From positions 3,379 through 67,378 of the forward strand of contig DGWC01000103.1 in the NCBI GenBank assembly GCA_002395135.1: a stretch of 64,000 nt of DNA, read 5' to 3'. This stretch comes from Prevotella sp. UBA4268 (GTDB lineage: Bacteria > Bacteroidota > Bacteroidia > Bacteroidales > Bacteroidaceae). The first letter of the stretch is position 1; the number at the start of each line of letters is the position of its first letter. Positions 17,274 through 26,445 of the stretch are shown here, piece after piece. The notes beneath the pieces were generated by a model. That model ran no database searches. It had not been told where the DNA came from and worked only from the letters and a program-made list of their open reading frames with translations. The position numbers and the translations under genes were made by a program.

Positions 17274-17825
17274 TCAGGTGTCGTTGTGGTCCTTGACATA
17301 CTCTGTTATCTTCTTGACAGCGATGTGATAAGATGCCTTCAGAGCACCCTCCGAGGTGCCGAGCATCTGGGATATATCGCTGTATTTCATTTCTTCAAAG
17401 TAGCGAAGGGTGAACACCGTGCGCTGCACGTCGGGCAGTTTGGAGATGGCTTCATGCAGGAGCGCATGCGTGCGATCGCCATCGAAATAGTCGTCAGCCA
17501 TCAATCGGTTAGCCACGCTCAGATCTGCGTCTGCGCTAATTTTGTTTTTCTGTCTCCTCACAAAGTCAAGACTCTCGTTGATGGCTATCCTATAGAGCCA
17601 CGTAGAGATCTGGGATTTGTTCTGAAATGCATCCAGACTGTTCCAAGCCTTGAGGAAAACGTTCTGAAGAACGTCGCTTGCGTCATCGTGGTAGAGAACA
17701 ATACGGCGAATCTTCCAATATAACGACTCGCTATATTTCTTTACCACCATGCCAAAAGCCTCTCTCCGCATCTTGGGATCAGCCAGCATCTCTGGTGTGA
17801 TATGGTCATTGAATGTCTCCGACAT
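17274..17825 (-). CDS. ECF RNA polymerase sigma factor
   Basis: A 183-residue sigma-70 family member with region 2 (DDASDVLQNVFLKAWNSLDAF, then the -10-binding helix ISTWLYRIAINESLDFVRRQ) and region 4 (LPDVQRTVFTLRYFEEMKYSD, ISQMLGTSEGALKASYHIA). No sigma regions 1.1 or 3 are present. It should direct RNA polymerase to envelope-related promoters and be held by the downstream anti-sigma-like protein. Its first 20 bases overlap the 3' end of the L,D-transpeptidase gene, suggesting coupling between cell-wall modification and this regulator. Confidence 0.9.
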   Translation of the reverse strand: MSETFNDHITPEMLADPKMRREAFGMVVKKYSESLYWKIRRIVLYHDDASDVLQNVFLKAWNSLDAFQNKSQISTWLYRIAINESLDFVRRQKNKISADADLSVANRLMADDYFDGDRTHALLHEAISKLPDVQRTVFTLRYFEEMKYSDISQMLGTSEGALKASYHIAVKKITEYVKDHNDT

Positions 17826-19350
17826 ATTCTTTTAATTCATTATATAATGCCTTGTCGTAGCCGTAAACATCCTTATACTCCACCAAATTCCCGGCAACGT
17901 CGGGATAAAGAGTATAATAGGTGATAAACAGCGGCACTTCGGGGCTTACATCGAGATGGTGAATCAGTTTGTCGCGGTCAATCTGCGACTTGTCTACACC
18001 ATCGTTTTCATCATAGTTGTTTACGTCAGCCGTCATGCTGTAGCGTATCTTCTCGATGACATCTTCGTCTTTCTTGCCAAGCAGGAACACGGCCAGTTCA
18101 AACGGTTTCTGCACTCTCACGCAGCCATGGCTGACAGCCCGGTGCTCACGAGAGAAGAGCCAGGGCGAAGAAGTGTCGTGAAGATAAACGGCATGATTAT
18201 TCGGGAAACGGAAAATGATTCTTCCCAACGAGTTGCCAGCACCTCCTTCCTGGACAATATGCTGCTGGCCTGACATGATTTTATCATAAGACGCATACTC
18301 AACATCGAGTTTTCCCTCTTTTTTGTCGAGTATATACATGTGTTCCTTGCGCAGATAGCCATGCTTATACACGATTCCCTTGGCAATGCTCTGAGGAACA
18401 ATCCACACGGGATTGATATCCATGCGATGGATACGGCTGGTGAGCAGCGGTGTTTTCGTATTATTTGTTCCGCATCCCACTTTCATTGTCATCACACTGT
18501 CTTTGTCAACGGCATACAGCGTGTATGACGGGATATTCACCACAATATGCTTCTTGTGGTCTTCCGGATAGTCGTCGAGTCTCCACCGGCAGCGCTCGAT
18601 GTTGCAGAGGACAGCCATGCGCTGCGATGAAGTAAGCGACGGCTCCTTCAAACGGGTGCACAGGCGCTGGTACAACTTGGAAACGGGCTGCACATCTCTC
18701 AGAAAAACATCTACGCTATCGTGGCGGATCTTGTTGATGCACTTGGAGATAAACTCCTGACTGGGATGTTTCATCGCCACGTCATAGAGATGAAAATAAG
18801 TGACATGCAGGGAGTCGGAATCCTTCACACACAATTTGTTATACAACTGATTGGGATTCACAAATCCGAAGTACTGGCCGCTGACGTATTTCAGATAGGC
18901 CTTCGTGAGATTATACTCAAGACGCGCATACACGGCATTGATGTCTGACACTTCGTCTTGCCCCACACTGAGTTGCCTGATGCGTCTCATGTCGCGCTCA
19001 ATCTGCGACCGCCGGAAATGAACAGGGCTAAGCCCGGACTTCTCAACTGTATTAAGAAAAGAAAGGAGAGAATCTGCGCGGTGGTCAATGCCACTGCGAG
19101 TAATCCAAAGAAACGGATTATGATTTTGGTAATACTTCTTGACGTGGCGGTCTGACATTCTGTTCTCGCCATCCGTCTTTGCAATTGCCCTGATTGTTTT
19201 CCGAATACCCTCGGCATCCAAACGGTATTCTTTCGCGGACATATCCGAAAAACTGTCCAGGCTTAGATATTTGTTCGGATTAACTGGCCCTTCATGACAA
19301 CTCCAAAACAGGCTGATGAAGAGAAACAGGACAATAGAATTTCTGCACAA
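17806..19350 (-). CDS. L,D-transpeptidase (YkuD/YcbB type), lipoprotein
   Basis: A 514-residue peptidoglycan cross-linking enzyme. The C-terminal catalytic domain contains VYLHDTSSPWLF and, near residue 411, SHGCVRV with the nucleophilic Cys; the HDT...SHGC layout is the YkuD signature. A large N-terminal domain as in YcbB/LdtD precedes it. The N-terminus has a hydrophobic segment ending in FWSC, a probable lipobox. There is no ATG: the only plausible start is the TTG at 19350, in the same frame as the gene upstream and separated from it by a single TAG and six sense codons. It overlaps the ECF sigma gene by 20 bases. Confidence 0.85.
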   Translation of the reverse strand: MCRNSIVLFLFISLFWSCHEGPVNPNKYLSLDSFSDMSAKEYRLDAEGIRKTIRAIAKTDGENRMSDRHVKKYYQNHNPFLWITRSGIDHRADSLLSFLNTVEKSGLSPVHFRRSQIERDMRRIRQLSVGQDEVSDINAVYARLEYNLTKAYLKYVSGQYFGFVNPNQLYNKLCVKDSDSLHVTYFHLYDVAMKHPSQEFISKCINKIRHDSVDVFLRDVQPVSKLYQRLCTRLKEPSLTSSQRMAVLCNIERCRWRLDDYPEDHKKHIVVNIPSYTLYAVDKDSVMTMKVGCGTNNTKTPLLTSRIHRMDINPVWIVPQSIAKGIVYKHGYLRKEHMYILDKKEGKLDVEYASYDKIMSGQQHIVQEGGAGNSLGRIIFRFPNNHAVYLHDTSSPWLFSREHRAVSHGCVRVQKPFELAVFLLGKKDEDVIEKIRYSMTADVNNYDENDGVDKSQIDRDKLIHHLDVSPEVPLFITYYTLYPDVAGNLVEYKDVYGYDKALYNELKEYVGDIQ

Positions 19351-19368
19351 AACGCTCCAGAGGAATAA

Positions 19369-19677
19369 CTATTTCAAGGATATCTTACGCACCGTGTTTC
19401 CCACTTTTACGATGTAGCAACCTTTGGGCAGGTTCAGTTCAATGCGCTTATCGGCGCCATCAACCTTGATGCTCATCACCCTTACACCCGTTACATTGTA
19501 GACAAAAAGCATCTGGCCGTTGGCATTTGTCACGTGAATGACATTGTCCTGCACAGTAATCGTCACGCCCAGACTCTCCTGTTCAATGATTTCGATTGCC
19601 TCGGCAGCATGCAGCGCCACAGGTGCAGATGCCAGTAAAATAAGTGCCAAAAATATGTTGCGTAAAAATCTGACCAT
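19369..19677 (-). CDS. Small exported protein resembling a lone T9SS type A sorting domain
   Basis: A 102-residue protein with an N-terminal signal peptide (about residues 1-24, ending ALHAA). The remaining 75 residues resemble a type IX secretion C-terminal sorting domain: VYNVTGVRVMS, then LNLPKGCYIVKVGN and a basic end VRKISLK, corresponding to the G-x-x-V and LPxGxYIVKV pattern of type A domains. There is no passenger domain between signal and sorting-like domain. It has its own strong promoter and is the first gene of a probable operon with the L,D-transpeptidase and ECF sigma genes. It may be a relic of a longer secreted protein or a free-standing beta-sandwich; function unknown. Confidence 0.7.
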   Translation of the reverse strand: MVRFLRNIFLALILLASAPVALHAAEAIEIIEQESLGVTITVQDNVIHVTNANGQMLFVYNVTGVRVMSIKVDGADKRIELNLPKGCYIVKVGNTVRKISLK

Positions 19678-19699
19678 AATAATGCATTTTAAATTTGTG

Positions 19700-19731
19700 C
19701 AAAAATACGATTAATATTTCAATTATCCAAA
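19700..19731 (-). promoter_or_regulatory. Promoter of the sorting-domain-like/L,D-transpeptidase/sigma operon
   Basis: On the minus strand TTTG (19731-19728) and TATTTTTG (19707-19700) are separated by 20 bases. The leader to the ATG at 19677 is about 20 bases. Confidence 0.78.
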
Positions 19732-19745
19732 CATTTTTCGCATTT

Positions 19746-20660
19746 TTACACCTCAAACACGTCATTTTCTTTAGTCAGATGGCTTTCCGGGAAGATTTCC
19801 TGTGCTTCCTTGAGAATCATCGCCTCATTCTCATAGCGTGCTGAATAGTGTCCCAACAGCAGTTTCCTAACCCCGGCATCCCTGGCCACCATTGCTGCCT
19901 GACGGGCCGTAGAGTGATAATAAAGGGCTGCCCGCTTGGCATTATCCTCGCAATAGGTGCTCTCGTGATAAAGAAGATCAACGTCAGGCAACAATTCGTG
20001 CAGACTCGGGATATACTTCGTATCACTGCAATAGGCATAGGAACGGGCGCGGTCGGGCGGTGTCACCAGACGCTCATGTGCATAGCAAGTGCCGTCTTCG
20101 GTTGTCCAGCCCATGCCTGCCTTGATGTTATTGATCTGACTCACTGGTATTCCGAGGAAGTCGATCATATCACGACGGATATGCGGAAGGCCTGGTTTCT
20201 CGCGGAACAAGAATCCACAGCAGGCAATGCGGTGATTCAACGGAATAGAGGTAACGGTGAGACTACGGTCTTCATATATGATTTCCGAGACGGTTGTGTC
20301 CACGGCATGGAACAAAACCTCATATTCCAGGCCGTTGCAGAACATCTCTATCTGCGACTCCAGCATTGTCTTGAGTTCCTTGGGAGCATAGACATGCAGC
20401 GGTGCCACTCGTCCAAGCATGCCGAAAGTGCTGATCATGCCTATCAAACCAAAGCAATGGTCACCATGAAGATGAGAGATGAACACGCCCTGGATGCGCA
20501 TGAAGTTGATGTGAGAGCGGCGCAGTTGAATCTGCGTACCCTCTCCACAATCTACAAGAAACATCTTGTCGCGAATCTCTACCACTTGCGCCGATGCGCC
20601 ATGCTTAGGTGTAGGCAGCGCACTGCCACATCCCAAGATGTGAACTCTGAAAGGTTGCAT
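19746..20660 (-). CDS. rnz: Ribonuclease Z
   Basis: A 304-residue short-form tRNase Z of the metallo-beta-lactamase fold, which removes 3' trailers from tRNA precursors. The zinc motif SHLHGDH is at residues 62-68, and further His/Asp ligands follow in LNHR, YCSDT and LLGHYSARY. Length is typical for bacterial RNase Z. It ends a minus-strand unit with mazG and a small lipoprotein; 18 bases separate it from the lipoprotein gene. Confidence 0.95.
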   Translation of the reverse strand: MQPFRVHILGCGSALPTPKHGASAQVVEIRDKMFLVDCGEGTQIQLRRSHINFMRIQGVFISHLHGDHCFGLIGMISTFGMLGRVAPLHVYAPKELKTMLESQIEMFCNGLEYEVLFHAVDTTVSEIIYEDRSLTVTSIPLNHRIACCGFLFREKPGLPHIRRDMIDFLGIPVSQINNIKAGMGWTTEDGTCYAHERLVTPPDRARSYAYCSDTKYIPSLHELLPDVDLLYHESTYCEDNAKRAALYYHSTARQAAMVARDAGVRKLLLGHYSARYENEAMILKEAQEIFPESHLTKENDVFEV

Positions 20661-20678
20661 ACTACTAATGATTAGGCG

Positions 20679-21248
20679 TTATCTGAGTCGTTTATAGGCA
20701 TAGATGCCTCGCTCGTTCTCTAACATAAGGCTATCGGCACCCAATTCGAAAATGCTGAAGGTGTCGGCAGAGAGCACCAACTGTCCATTCAGAATTTTCC
20801 ATTCTACGTATGGCTTCGGTTCCTTGATGTTTGAAATGATAACACCGCCCTCTTGCAGTTCGAAAGACTTGTCGAGACTGACCCATTTGCCAATCAATGT
20901 GGTGAGATTGATGACCTCCTTGGCAGAAGGAATGTCGGTATTGTCGGCAGAATGGTCGACCATCACCGCCATGCGGTCGCCTATTCCTACACCACCCTTT
21001 ACGTTTGACACCGAGTCGTTGTTGATGGAGAATGCGAGCGTGTCACCATTATCGGTGATTAATTCAAGTGTATGCATGGTGGAACCATCGCCGCAACGCC
21101 CGTAAACGGTTTCATCTACTTCACCATCAGCAATATCGATTACGATATTTTGTACTGATTTTTCATCAGGTTTCTTGGTCTCCTTGCAGCCTACAAACAG
21201 GATGCCGGCGAGTAGGAGCAACAGGAAAAAACGATTATTCTTCTTCAT
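20679..21248 (-). CDS. Lipocalin-like lipoprotein of unknown function
   Basis: A 189-residue lipoprotein. The ATG at 21248 (MKKNNRFF) gives a classic signal with lipobox LFVGC, lipidated Cys near residue 21. The C-terminal half, from LIGKWVSLDKSFELQEGG to the end, has the short beta-strand pattern of Bacteroidota lipocalin-like domains (GxW start, repeated turns). The N-terminal part, with IADGEVDETVYGRCGDG and GDRMAVMVD, resembles a small OB-like domain. It starts five bases after the mazG stop codon. Ligand and role are unknown. The TTG at 21257 overlaps mazG and was not chosen. Confidence 0.7.
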   Translation of the reverse strand: MKKNNRFFLLLLLAGILFVGCKETKKPDEKSVQNIVIDIADGEVDETVYGRCGDGSTMHTLELITDNGDTLAFSINNDSVSNVKGGVGIGDRMAVMVDHSADNTDIPSAKEVINLTTLIGKWVSLDKSFELQEGGVIISNIKEPKPYVEWKILNGQLVLSADTFSIFELGADSLMLENERGIYAYKRLR

Positions 21249-21253
21249 CCTTG

Positions 21254-22138
21254 TCAATTGCTTTGTTCGTGTGTATCTATTTCCATTCTCTTGGCTTCAT
21301 TCCATAGTTCATCCATTTCAGCCAATGTCATTTCTGTCAACGGCTTACCTATTTTGATAGAATGCTCTTCCACATAATTGAACCGACGGATGAACTTCTG
21401 GTTGGTATGTTCCAGTGCATTGTCGGGATTGAGTTTATAAAGACGGGCGGCATTGATGACAGAAAAAAGGAAATCGCCCAACTCTTTTATGGACCTCACT
21501 TTGTCCTCTTTTTTCAATTCTTCCTCCAATTCTTCCAGTTCTTCGTGAACCTTTGCCCACACATCTTCTTTTTGTTCCCAGTCAAAACCTACATTCCGCG
21601 CCTTGTCCTGTATACGATAGGCTTTGATCAGACTAGGAAGTGAGTTGGGAACACCAGAGAGAACGCTCTTGTTTCCGTCTTTTTCACGCAGTTTTATCTG
21701 CTCCCAGTTCTGCAACACCTGCTCACTTGTCTTGGCATTTTGAAACTCCGAAGCCTCCTCACCTGACCTATCGAAGCGGGGATCATCCAACGGCAACGGT
21801 TCTTTCTGCCCTACCTGCGAAGGGTGATAGATATGAGGATGGCGGAAAATGAGTTTGTCGGCCTGCATATTGCACACATCCGCGATGTCGAAATCATCGG
21901 TTTCGGAACCGATTTTGGAATAGAACATCACATGCATGAGCACGTCGCCCAACTCTTTGCAGATGTTATGGACATCGTTTTTCATCAACGCATCACACAG
22001 TTCGAAGGTTTCCTCAATCGTATTGGGGCGCAGGCTCTCGTTGGTCTGCTTCTTGTCCCACGGACATTTCTCCCTCAATTGGTCCAAAACATCGAGTAAT
22101 CTTCCGAAAGCCTCAATCTTCTCTTTTCTTGTATGCAT
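21254..22138 (-). CDS. mazG: Nucleoside triphosphate pyrophosphohydrolase MazG
   Basis: A 294-residue two-domain MazG. Each half carries the all-alpha NTP-PPase pattern: residues 22-56 (LREKCPWDKKQTNESLRPNT then EETFELCDAL) with EExxE-type metal ligands, and a second copy with HEELEELEEELKKE near 215 and a downstream ELGDFLFSVINAARLY. The enzyme hydrolyses NTPs to NMP and pyrophosphate, limiting aberrant nucleotides and, in E. coli, affecting ppGpp levels. It heads a unit with the lipocalin-like lipoprotein and rnz. A CAAATATA at 22172 (TATATTTG on the minus strand) may be its -7 box, but a matching -33 was not found. Confidence 0.93.
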   Translation of the reverse strand: MHTRKEKIEAFGRLLDVLDQLREKCPWDKKQTNESLRPNTIEETFELCDALMKNDVHNICKELGDVLMHVMFYSKIGSETDDFDIADVCNMQADKLIFRHPHIYHPSQVGQKEPLPLDDPRFDRSGEEASEFQNAKTSEQVLQNWEQIKLREKDGNKSVLSGVPNSLPSLIKAYRIQDKARNVGFDWEQKEDVWAKVHEELEELEEELKKEDKVRSIKELGDFLFSVINAARLYKLNPDNALEHTNQKFIRRFNYVEEHSIKIGKPLTEMTLAEMDELWNEAKRMEIDTHEQSN

Positions 22139-22228
22139 TTGTTTTTATTGAGTTTATTCCTTATTCTGCTGCAAATATAGTGATAAATTCTCGAATACAG
22201 GCTAAACAAGTCGCAGAAAAACGGTCTG

Positions 22229-22792
22229 TTACTTCAGTTTTTTCCCGTCAGAGAATGCCTTGCCTACCGTTTTTCCGAGTTCGATATAGGTATGATGCAC
22301 GGGATCATACGTGATGATGCCCATCTTTTCTACGTCAGGATTGCCGTCAGAAGCCAGGTATTGCTCCTGACAAACGATGTTAACAATCTCTGCCACGAGA
22401 TAATAGCCGGTCTCCGACTCATCTATTTTCTGCTTCACCCGGCATTCAAGGGTCATGGGCAGATTCTTGAACAGCGGGGCATTCACATGGGGAGCCTTCT
22501 CAACCTCCCACCCTGTCCGCTCGATTTTGTCTGGGGTGTTCCTCCCGCTCACAATACCCACGTAGTCGGCAGCCACCAAAGAGTCCACAGTAGCGAAACT
22601 CACCGTGAAGTCATCATTGTCTTTCAGATTGTCGGTTGTGGCATGCGAGGCAAGCGAAATAATGATTTCGTGCATGTCCCACTGACCTCCCCACGCGGCA
22701 TTCATGGCATTGGGCTTTCCGTTTTTGTCATACGTGCCGATAATCAGCACCGGTTGTGGAAGAATCCACGGCTTGGATGCAAAACTTTTCAT
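22229..22792 (-). CDS. Flavin reductase-family (FMN-binding split barrel) protein
   Basis: A 187-residue protein with the flavin reductase-like domain: PQPVLIIGTYDKNGKPNAMNAAWGG near the N-terminus (cofactor loop), ISLASHATTDNLKDNDDFTVSF in the middle, and an LECRVKQKIDESETGYYLVAEI strand pair. Homologues in Bacteroidota reduce free flavin or bind FMN with small substrates. The neighbours give no clue to an oxygenase partner. It lies 52 bases after the MltF-like gene on the same strand and could be on the same transcript. Confidence 0.87.
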   Translation of the reverse strand: MKSFASKPWILPQPVLIIGTYDKNGKPNAMNAAWGGQWDMHEIIISLASHATTDNLKDNDDFTVSFATVDSLVAADYVGIVSGRNTPDKIERTGWEVEKAPHVNAPLFKNLPMTLECRVKQKIDESETGYYLVAEIVNIVCQEQYLASDGNPDVEKMGIITYDPVHHTYIELGKTVGKAFSDGKKLK

Positions 22793-22844
22793 ATTTTGAT
22801 ATCTTTTAGATTGTTAATGATTCAGCGGATGGAACGAATGTCTT

Positions 22845-24047
22845 TTACACGTGATACTTGTTTTTCCTCTTTGCCTTGCGCGGTTCCACAGGCGAGTATT
22901 TCCCTCCTCCCGACGCAGATGGCAACTTGCCCATGGGCACTCCCCTATACTGTGCATAGCGAGCACGTATCTTGTCAACATAGTCAACCGTCTCGTTAGC
23001 ACGCATATACCCATGTTTTACCACCGGATCCTGATACCCGGCAGGCTCGCGGAGCAAAAGCATGTTGCGCGCCACATCCCCCCATCGCTGAGGATTTCCT
23101 CCATGTTTGCGGGTGAGCGCAATGGCATCGCGCACGTGGAACGAGCCGCCGTTGTATGCGGCAAGCACAAAATTCTGCCGCTCGTTCACGTTGGGTATGT
23201 CACGGAAGGCATTGCTCAGTTCCTGCAGATAGCGTGCTGCCGCCTGAATGTTGGGTTCTGGAGAATGGATATCAGCCATGGAGAGCCCCAGATGAGCGGC
23301 TGTTCCGGGCATGATTTGCATCAGTCCGCGCGCTCCGGCCCAAGAACGAGCATTAGGATCAAAGCAACTTTCCTGATAACACTGCGCCGCCATGAGACGC
23401 CAGTCCCAACGTGCCAACGGCGCATACTTGCGGAACAGGTCGTCGTATTTGGATATCGTGCCGGTGCTTCTGTTTAAGAAAGGTGAAAAAACGTGCCTTT
23501 TCACCGTGGCCGTAGAGAGCAGCCTCCGCTCTTCGGCCTTGATTTCGTCGAGCATGTTGGGCTTATACCATTTGTCGAGTGCGTCGGCAAGGTCTTTATT
23601 GGAGGCGGAAACGGCCCACTGCTGCTCGTTTTTCAGCGAAGTTCCACAGAAACGAAGACTATCGCCTGATGCAATGGAGTCTGGCAAGAGATAGGCAATG
23701 ACATCGGCTTCGCCGTCTTTCACCTTGCGCACCATTTCCATTGTGTCCTTGCAAAGTTCCACACGAAGCGACACGCCAATAGATTGCGCGAATTTCTCGC
23801 ACAACAAGAACTGCGCTCCCATGCCTCTGCCATGATAATCGTAATAAGTTTCCGGCCCGGAAAGTGTCACCATGATGAGTTCCCCGTTTGACACGATATC
23901 GGAAAGCGTGAAATCTTCCGTGGACGGCAGACTGTCTGTCTGCACCTCGCCCCATGGTGTTACCACGCGATGCTCTTCCTTTTCCTGCTTGCAAGACACC
24001 AGAAAACAGAGCACTGCTAATGCAATGTAGTAATTGATGTGTTTCAA
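22845..24047 (-). CDS. MltF-like lytic transglycosylase, lipoprotein
   Basis: A 400-residue lipoprotein with the MltF layout. The signal ends at LVSC (Cys19). A periplasmic solute-binding-type domain covers about residues 45-190, with the C-terminal SLT domain at about 205-360. The catalytic Glu226 lies in CYQESCFDP, followed by GARGLMQIMPGTA and later NFVLAAYNGG. It cleaves peptidoglycan to 1,6-anhydro-muropeptides at the outer membrane. No ATG exists: an in-frame stop lies 15 bases upstream and the only start giving the signal peptide is TTG at 24047. A TAACTTTG box ends only eight bases before it, so the mRNA may be almost leaderless. Confidence 0.85.
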   Translation of the reverse strand: MKHINYYIALAVLCFLVSCKQEKEEHRVVTPWGEVQTDSLPSTEDFTLSDIVSNGELIMVTLSGPETYYDYHGRGMGAQFLLCEKFAQSIGVSLRVELCKDTMEMVRKVKDGEADVIAYLLPDSIASGDSLRFCGTSLKNEQQWAVSASNKDLADALDKWYKPNMLDEIKAEERRLLSTATVKRHVFSPFLNRSTGTISKYDDLFRKYAPLARWDWRLMAAQCYQESCFDPNARSWAGARGLMQIMPGTAAHLGLSMADIHSPEPNIQAAARYLQELSNAFRDIPNVNERQNFVLAAYNGGSFHVRDAIALTRKHGGNPQRWGDVARNMLLLREPAGYQDPVVKHGYMRANETVDYVDKIRARYAQYRGVPMGKLPSASGGGKYSPVEPRKAKRKNKYHV

Positions 24048-24054
24048 AGTGTGG

Positions 24055-24062
24055 CAAAGTTA
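24055..24062 (-). promoter_or_regulatory. Possible -7 box of the mltF-like gene
   Basis: TAACTTTG on the minus strand lies immediately before the TTG start. No TTTG is found at the expected -33 position, so it is a weak candidate. Confidence 0.4.
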
Positions 24063-24121
24063 CGAATATTTCATCAAGAATGAATCATTTTTATGAAAAT
24101 TCTTCAAACATGTATAAATAA

Positions 24122-24153
24122 TTTGCCTTTTCTCACATTTTTTCGTAACTTTG
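24122..24153 (+). promoter_or_regulatory. Promoter of hisGDC
   Basis: TTTG at 24122-24125 and TAACTTTG at 24146-24153 with a 20-base spacer. The leader contains a perfect six-pair hairpin (CCTTTC-AGC-GAAAGG, 24172-24186) ahead of the hisG ATG; no His-rich leader peptide is visible. Confidence 0.8.
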
Positions 24154-24216
24154 CCGCGAATAATGTCAAAACCTTTCAGCGAAAGGGTAAAAAGATAAAT
24201 TAAATACGAGTGTAAT

Positions 24217-25068
24217 ATGTTAAGGATAGCAGTTCAATCAAAAGGGCGACTTTATGAAGACACCATGAATCTTCTCGCCGAAGCCGATATCAAAGTAAGT
24301 GCCAGTAAACGCACATTACTGGTTCAATCACCTAATTTCCCACTTGAAGTGCTCTATTTGCGCGACGATGACATTCCGCAAAGCGTGGCAGGAGGTGTGG
24401 CCGACATCGGTGTTGTAGGTGAAAATGAATTCGTGGAGCGTCATGAAGATGCTGAAATCATACAAAGATTAGGTTTCAGCAAATGCCGTCTCTCGCTCGC
24501 CATTCCTAAGAACGTCGACTATCCGGGCGTGGAATGGTTCAACGGAAAAAAGATTGCCACCTCTTATCCTTTCATCCTACGCAAGTTTCTTGAAGAGAAA
24601 GGTATTGTTGCCGACATACATGTCATAACAGGAAGTGTGGAAATCAGTCCCGGAATCGGTCTTGCTGACGGTATATTCGATATTGTAAGCAGCGGAAGTA
24701 CACTGATTAGCAACAATCTGCGCGAGGTGGAAATCGTGATGAAAAGCGAGGCTCTGCTGATAGGCAACAAACAGATGAGCGACGACAAACGCGAAATACT
24801 TCAGCAAATGCTCTTCAGATTTGAAGCCGTTAGACAGGCCGAAGACAAGAAATATGTGCGCATGAACGCCCCAAAGTCAAGGCTGAAGGAAATCATCGAG
24901 GTGCTGCCTGGACTGAAAAGTCCGACTATCATCCCGCTTGCCGACGATGACTGGTGCTCGGTACATACCGTATTAGACCAGAAACGCTTCTGGGAAATCA
25001 TCGGCAAACTGAAGGAACTGGGCGCACAGGGCATTCTTGTGACCCCTATCGAGAAAATGATTCTGTAA
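24217..25068 (+). CDS. hisG: ATP phosphoribosyltransferase (long form)
   Basis: A 283-residue HisG, first enzyme of histidine synthesis (ATP + PRPP to phosphoribosyl-ATP). LRIAVQSKGRLYEDT opens the protein, and the DIGVVGENE and GLADGIFDIVSSGSTL motifs form the PRPP-binding region. The length and the C-terminal segment after residue 205 (PGLKSPTIIPLADDDW, LGAQGILVTPIEKMI) identify the hexameric long form with its own PII-like histidine-binding domain, so feedback inhibition does not need HisZ. First gene of hisGDC. Confidence 0.96.
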   Translation: MLRIAVQSKGRLYEDTMNLLAEADIKVSASKRTLLVQSPNFPLEVLYLRDDDIPQSVAGGVADIGVVGENEFVERHEDAEIIQRLGFSKCRLSLAIPKNVDYPGVEWFNGKKIATSYPFILRKFLEEKGIVADIHVITGSVEISPGIGLADGIFDIVSSGSTLISNNLREVEIVMKSEALLIGNKQMSDDKREILQQMLFRFEAVRQAEDKKYVRMNAPKSRLKEIIEVLPGLKSPTIIPLADDDWCSVHTVLDQKRFWEIIGKLKELGAQGILVTPIEKMIL

Positions 25069-25132
25069 TTGACTATATCAAAAAGGCATAGGAACGAGAC
25101 TATGCAAGAACATAAGACTGAGGAATAAGGCA

Positions 25133-26425
25133 ATGAAGACATACCGATACCCGGAAAGAGACAGTTGGAAAGAACTGGTGGAACGTCCCCAATTAGACGT
25201 TTCGCAACTGAATGCCACTGTGAAGAGCGTGCTTGATGATATCCGTGAAAACGGCGACCAAGCCGTAAAGAAGTACGAGATGAAGTTTGACCACGCTATG
25301 CTCGACACTCTTGCCGTGAGCGAACAAGAGATAAACGAGGCCATGAACAGCGTGAATGAAGACTTGATTGACGCGCTGCACACTGCCCATAGCAATATCG
25401 CTGCCTTCCATGAGGCCCAACGATATGACGGCATTCGAATAGAAACGGCTCCGGGTGTGACCTGCTGGCAAAAAAGTGTACCCATAGAAAAAGTGGGACT
25501 CTACATTCCAGGAGGTACCGCTCCCCTATTCAGCACCGTATTGATGCTTGCCACTCCAGCAAAAATCGCCGGATGCAGGGAAATAGTTTTATGCACACCT
25601 CCCAACAGCGAAGGAAAGGTGAACCCAGCCATCCTTGCCGCAGCCCATATTGCAGGAGTCAGCAAGATATTCAAGGCCGGCGGGGTTCAGGCTATCGGTG
25701 CCATGGCATACGGAACAGAAAGCATTCCAAAGGTATACAAGATATTTGGTCCCGGCAACCAATATGTGATGGCTGCCAAACAACAGGTTTCGCTCCACGA
25801 TGTTGCTATTGACATGCCTGCAGGTCCATCAGAAGTATGCGTGATTGCTGACTCTACAAGCCGAGCCGACTTCGTTGCCGCCGACCTGCTCTCACAAGCA
25901 GAGCACGGAATCGACTCCCAAGTGATTCTCATATCCACTTCTGAAGGAATCATTGAAGAGGTGAAAGTGGAAATCAACACGCAACTGGAGCAATTGCCAC
26001 GCAAAGAGATGGCTGCCAAGACATTGGAAAACTCCAAGATGGTATTGGTTCATGATAAGAAAGAGGCCATCAAACTGAGCAATGCCTATGCCCCGGAACA
26101 TCTGATCATAGCCACTAACGACTATGAAGTGCTGGCCGAACAGGTAGTCAATGCAGGAAGCGTGTTCCTTGGAACATATGCTTGCGAAAGCGCCGGCGAC
26201 TATGCGAGTGGAACCAATCACACTTTGCCCACTCATGGATATGCCACCGCATACAGCGGAGTGAATCTTGACAGTTTCAACCGCAAGATAACCTTTCAGC
26301 ATTTATCACAAAACGGCATTCGAAGCATCGGACATGCCGTAGAGATAATGGCAGAAAACGAGCAACTGCATGCTCACAAAAACGCCATGACACTCAGAAT
26401 CATGGACATCAATAGAGAATCATAA
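25133..26425 (+). CDS. hisD: Histidinol dehydrogenase
   Basis: A 430-residue zinc- and NAD-dependent enzyme performing the last two oxidations from histidinol to histidine. Visible conserved blocks are [30 protein letters not shown], the metal-site segment [24 protein letters not shown] with the catalytic Glu-His, and [19 protein letters not shown]. Full length. It sits 64 bases after hisG and 20 bases before hisC. Confidence 0.97.
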   Translation: MKTYRYPERDSWKELVERPQLDVSQLNATVKSVLDDIRENGDQAVKKYEMKFDHAMLDTLAVSEQEINEAMNSVNEDLIDALHTAHSNIAAFHEAQRYDGIRIETAPGVTCWQKSVPIEKVGLYIPGGTAPLFSTVLMLATPAKIAGCREIVLCTPPNSEGKVNPAILAAAHIAGVSKIFKAGGVQAIGAMAYGTESIPKVYKIFGPGNQYVMAAKQQVSLHDVAIDMPAGPSEVCVIADSTSRADFVAADLLSQAEHGIDSQVILISTSEGIIEEVKVEINTQLEQLPRKEMAAKTLENSKMVLVHDKKEAIKLSNAYAPEHLIIATNDYEVLAEQVVNAGSVFLGTYACESAGDYASGTNHTLPTHGYATAYSGVNLDSFNRKITFQHLSQNGIRSIGHAVEIMAENEQLHAHKNAMTLRIMDINRES

Positions 26426-26445
26426 CAAACATTGCACTTATCGTC

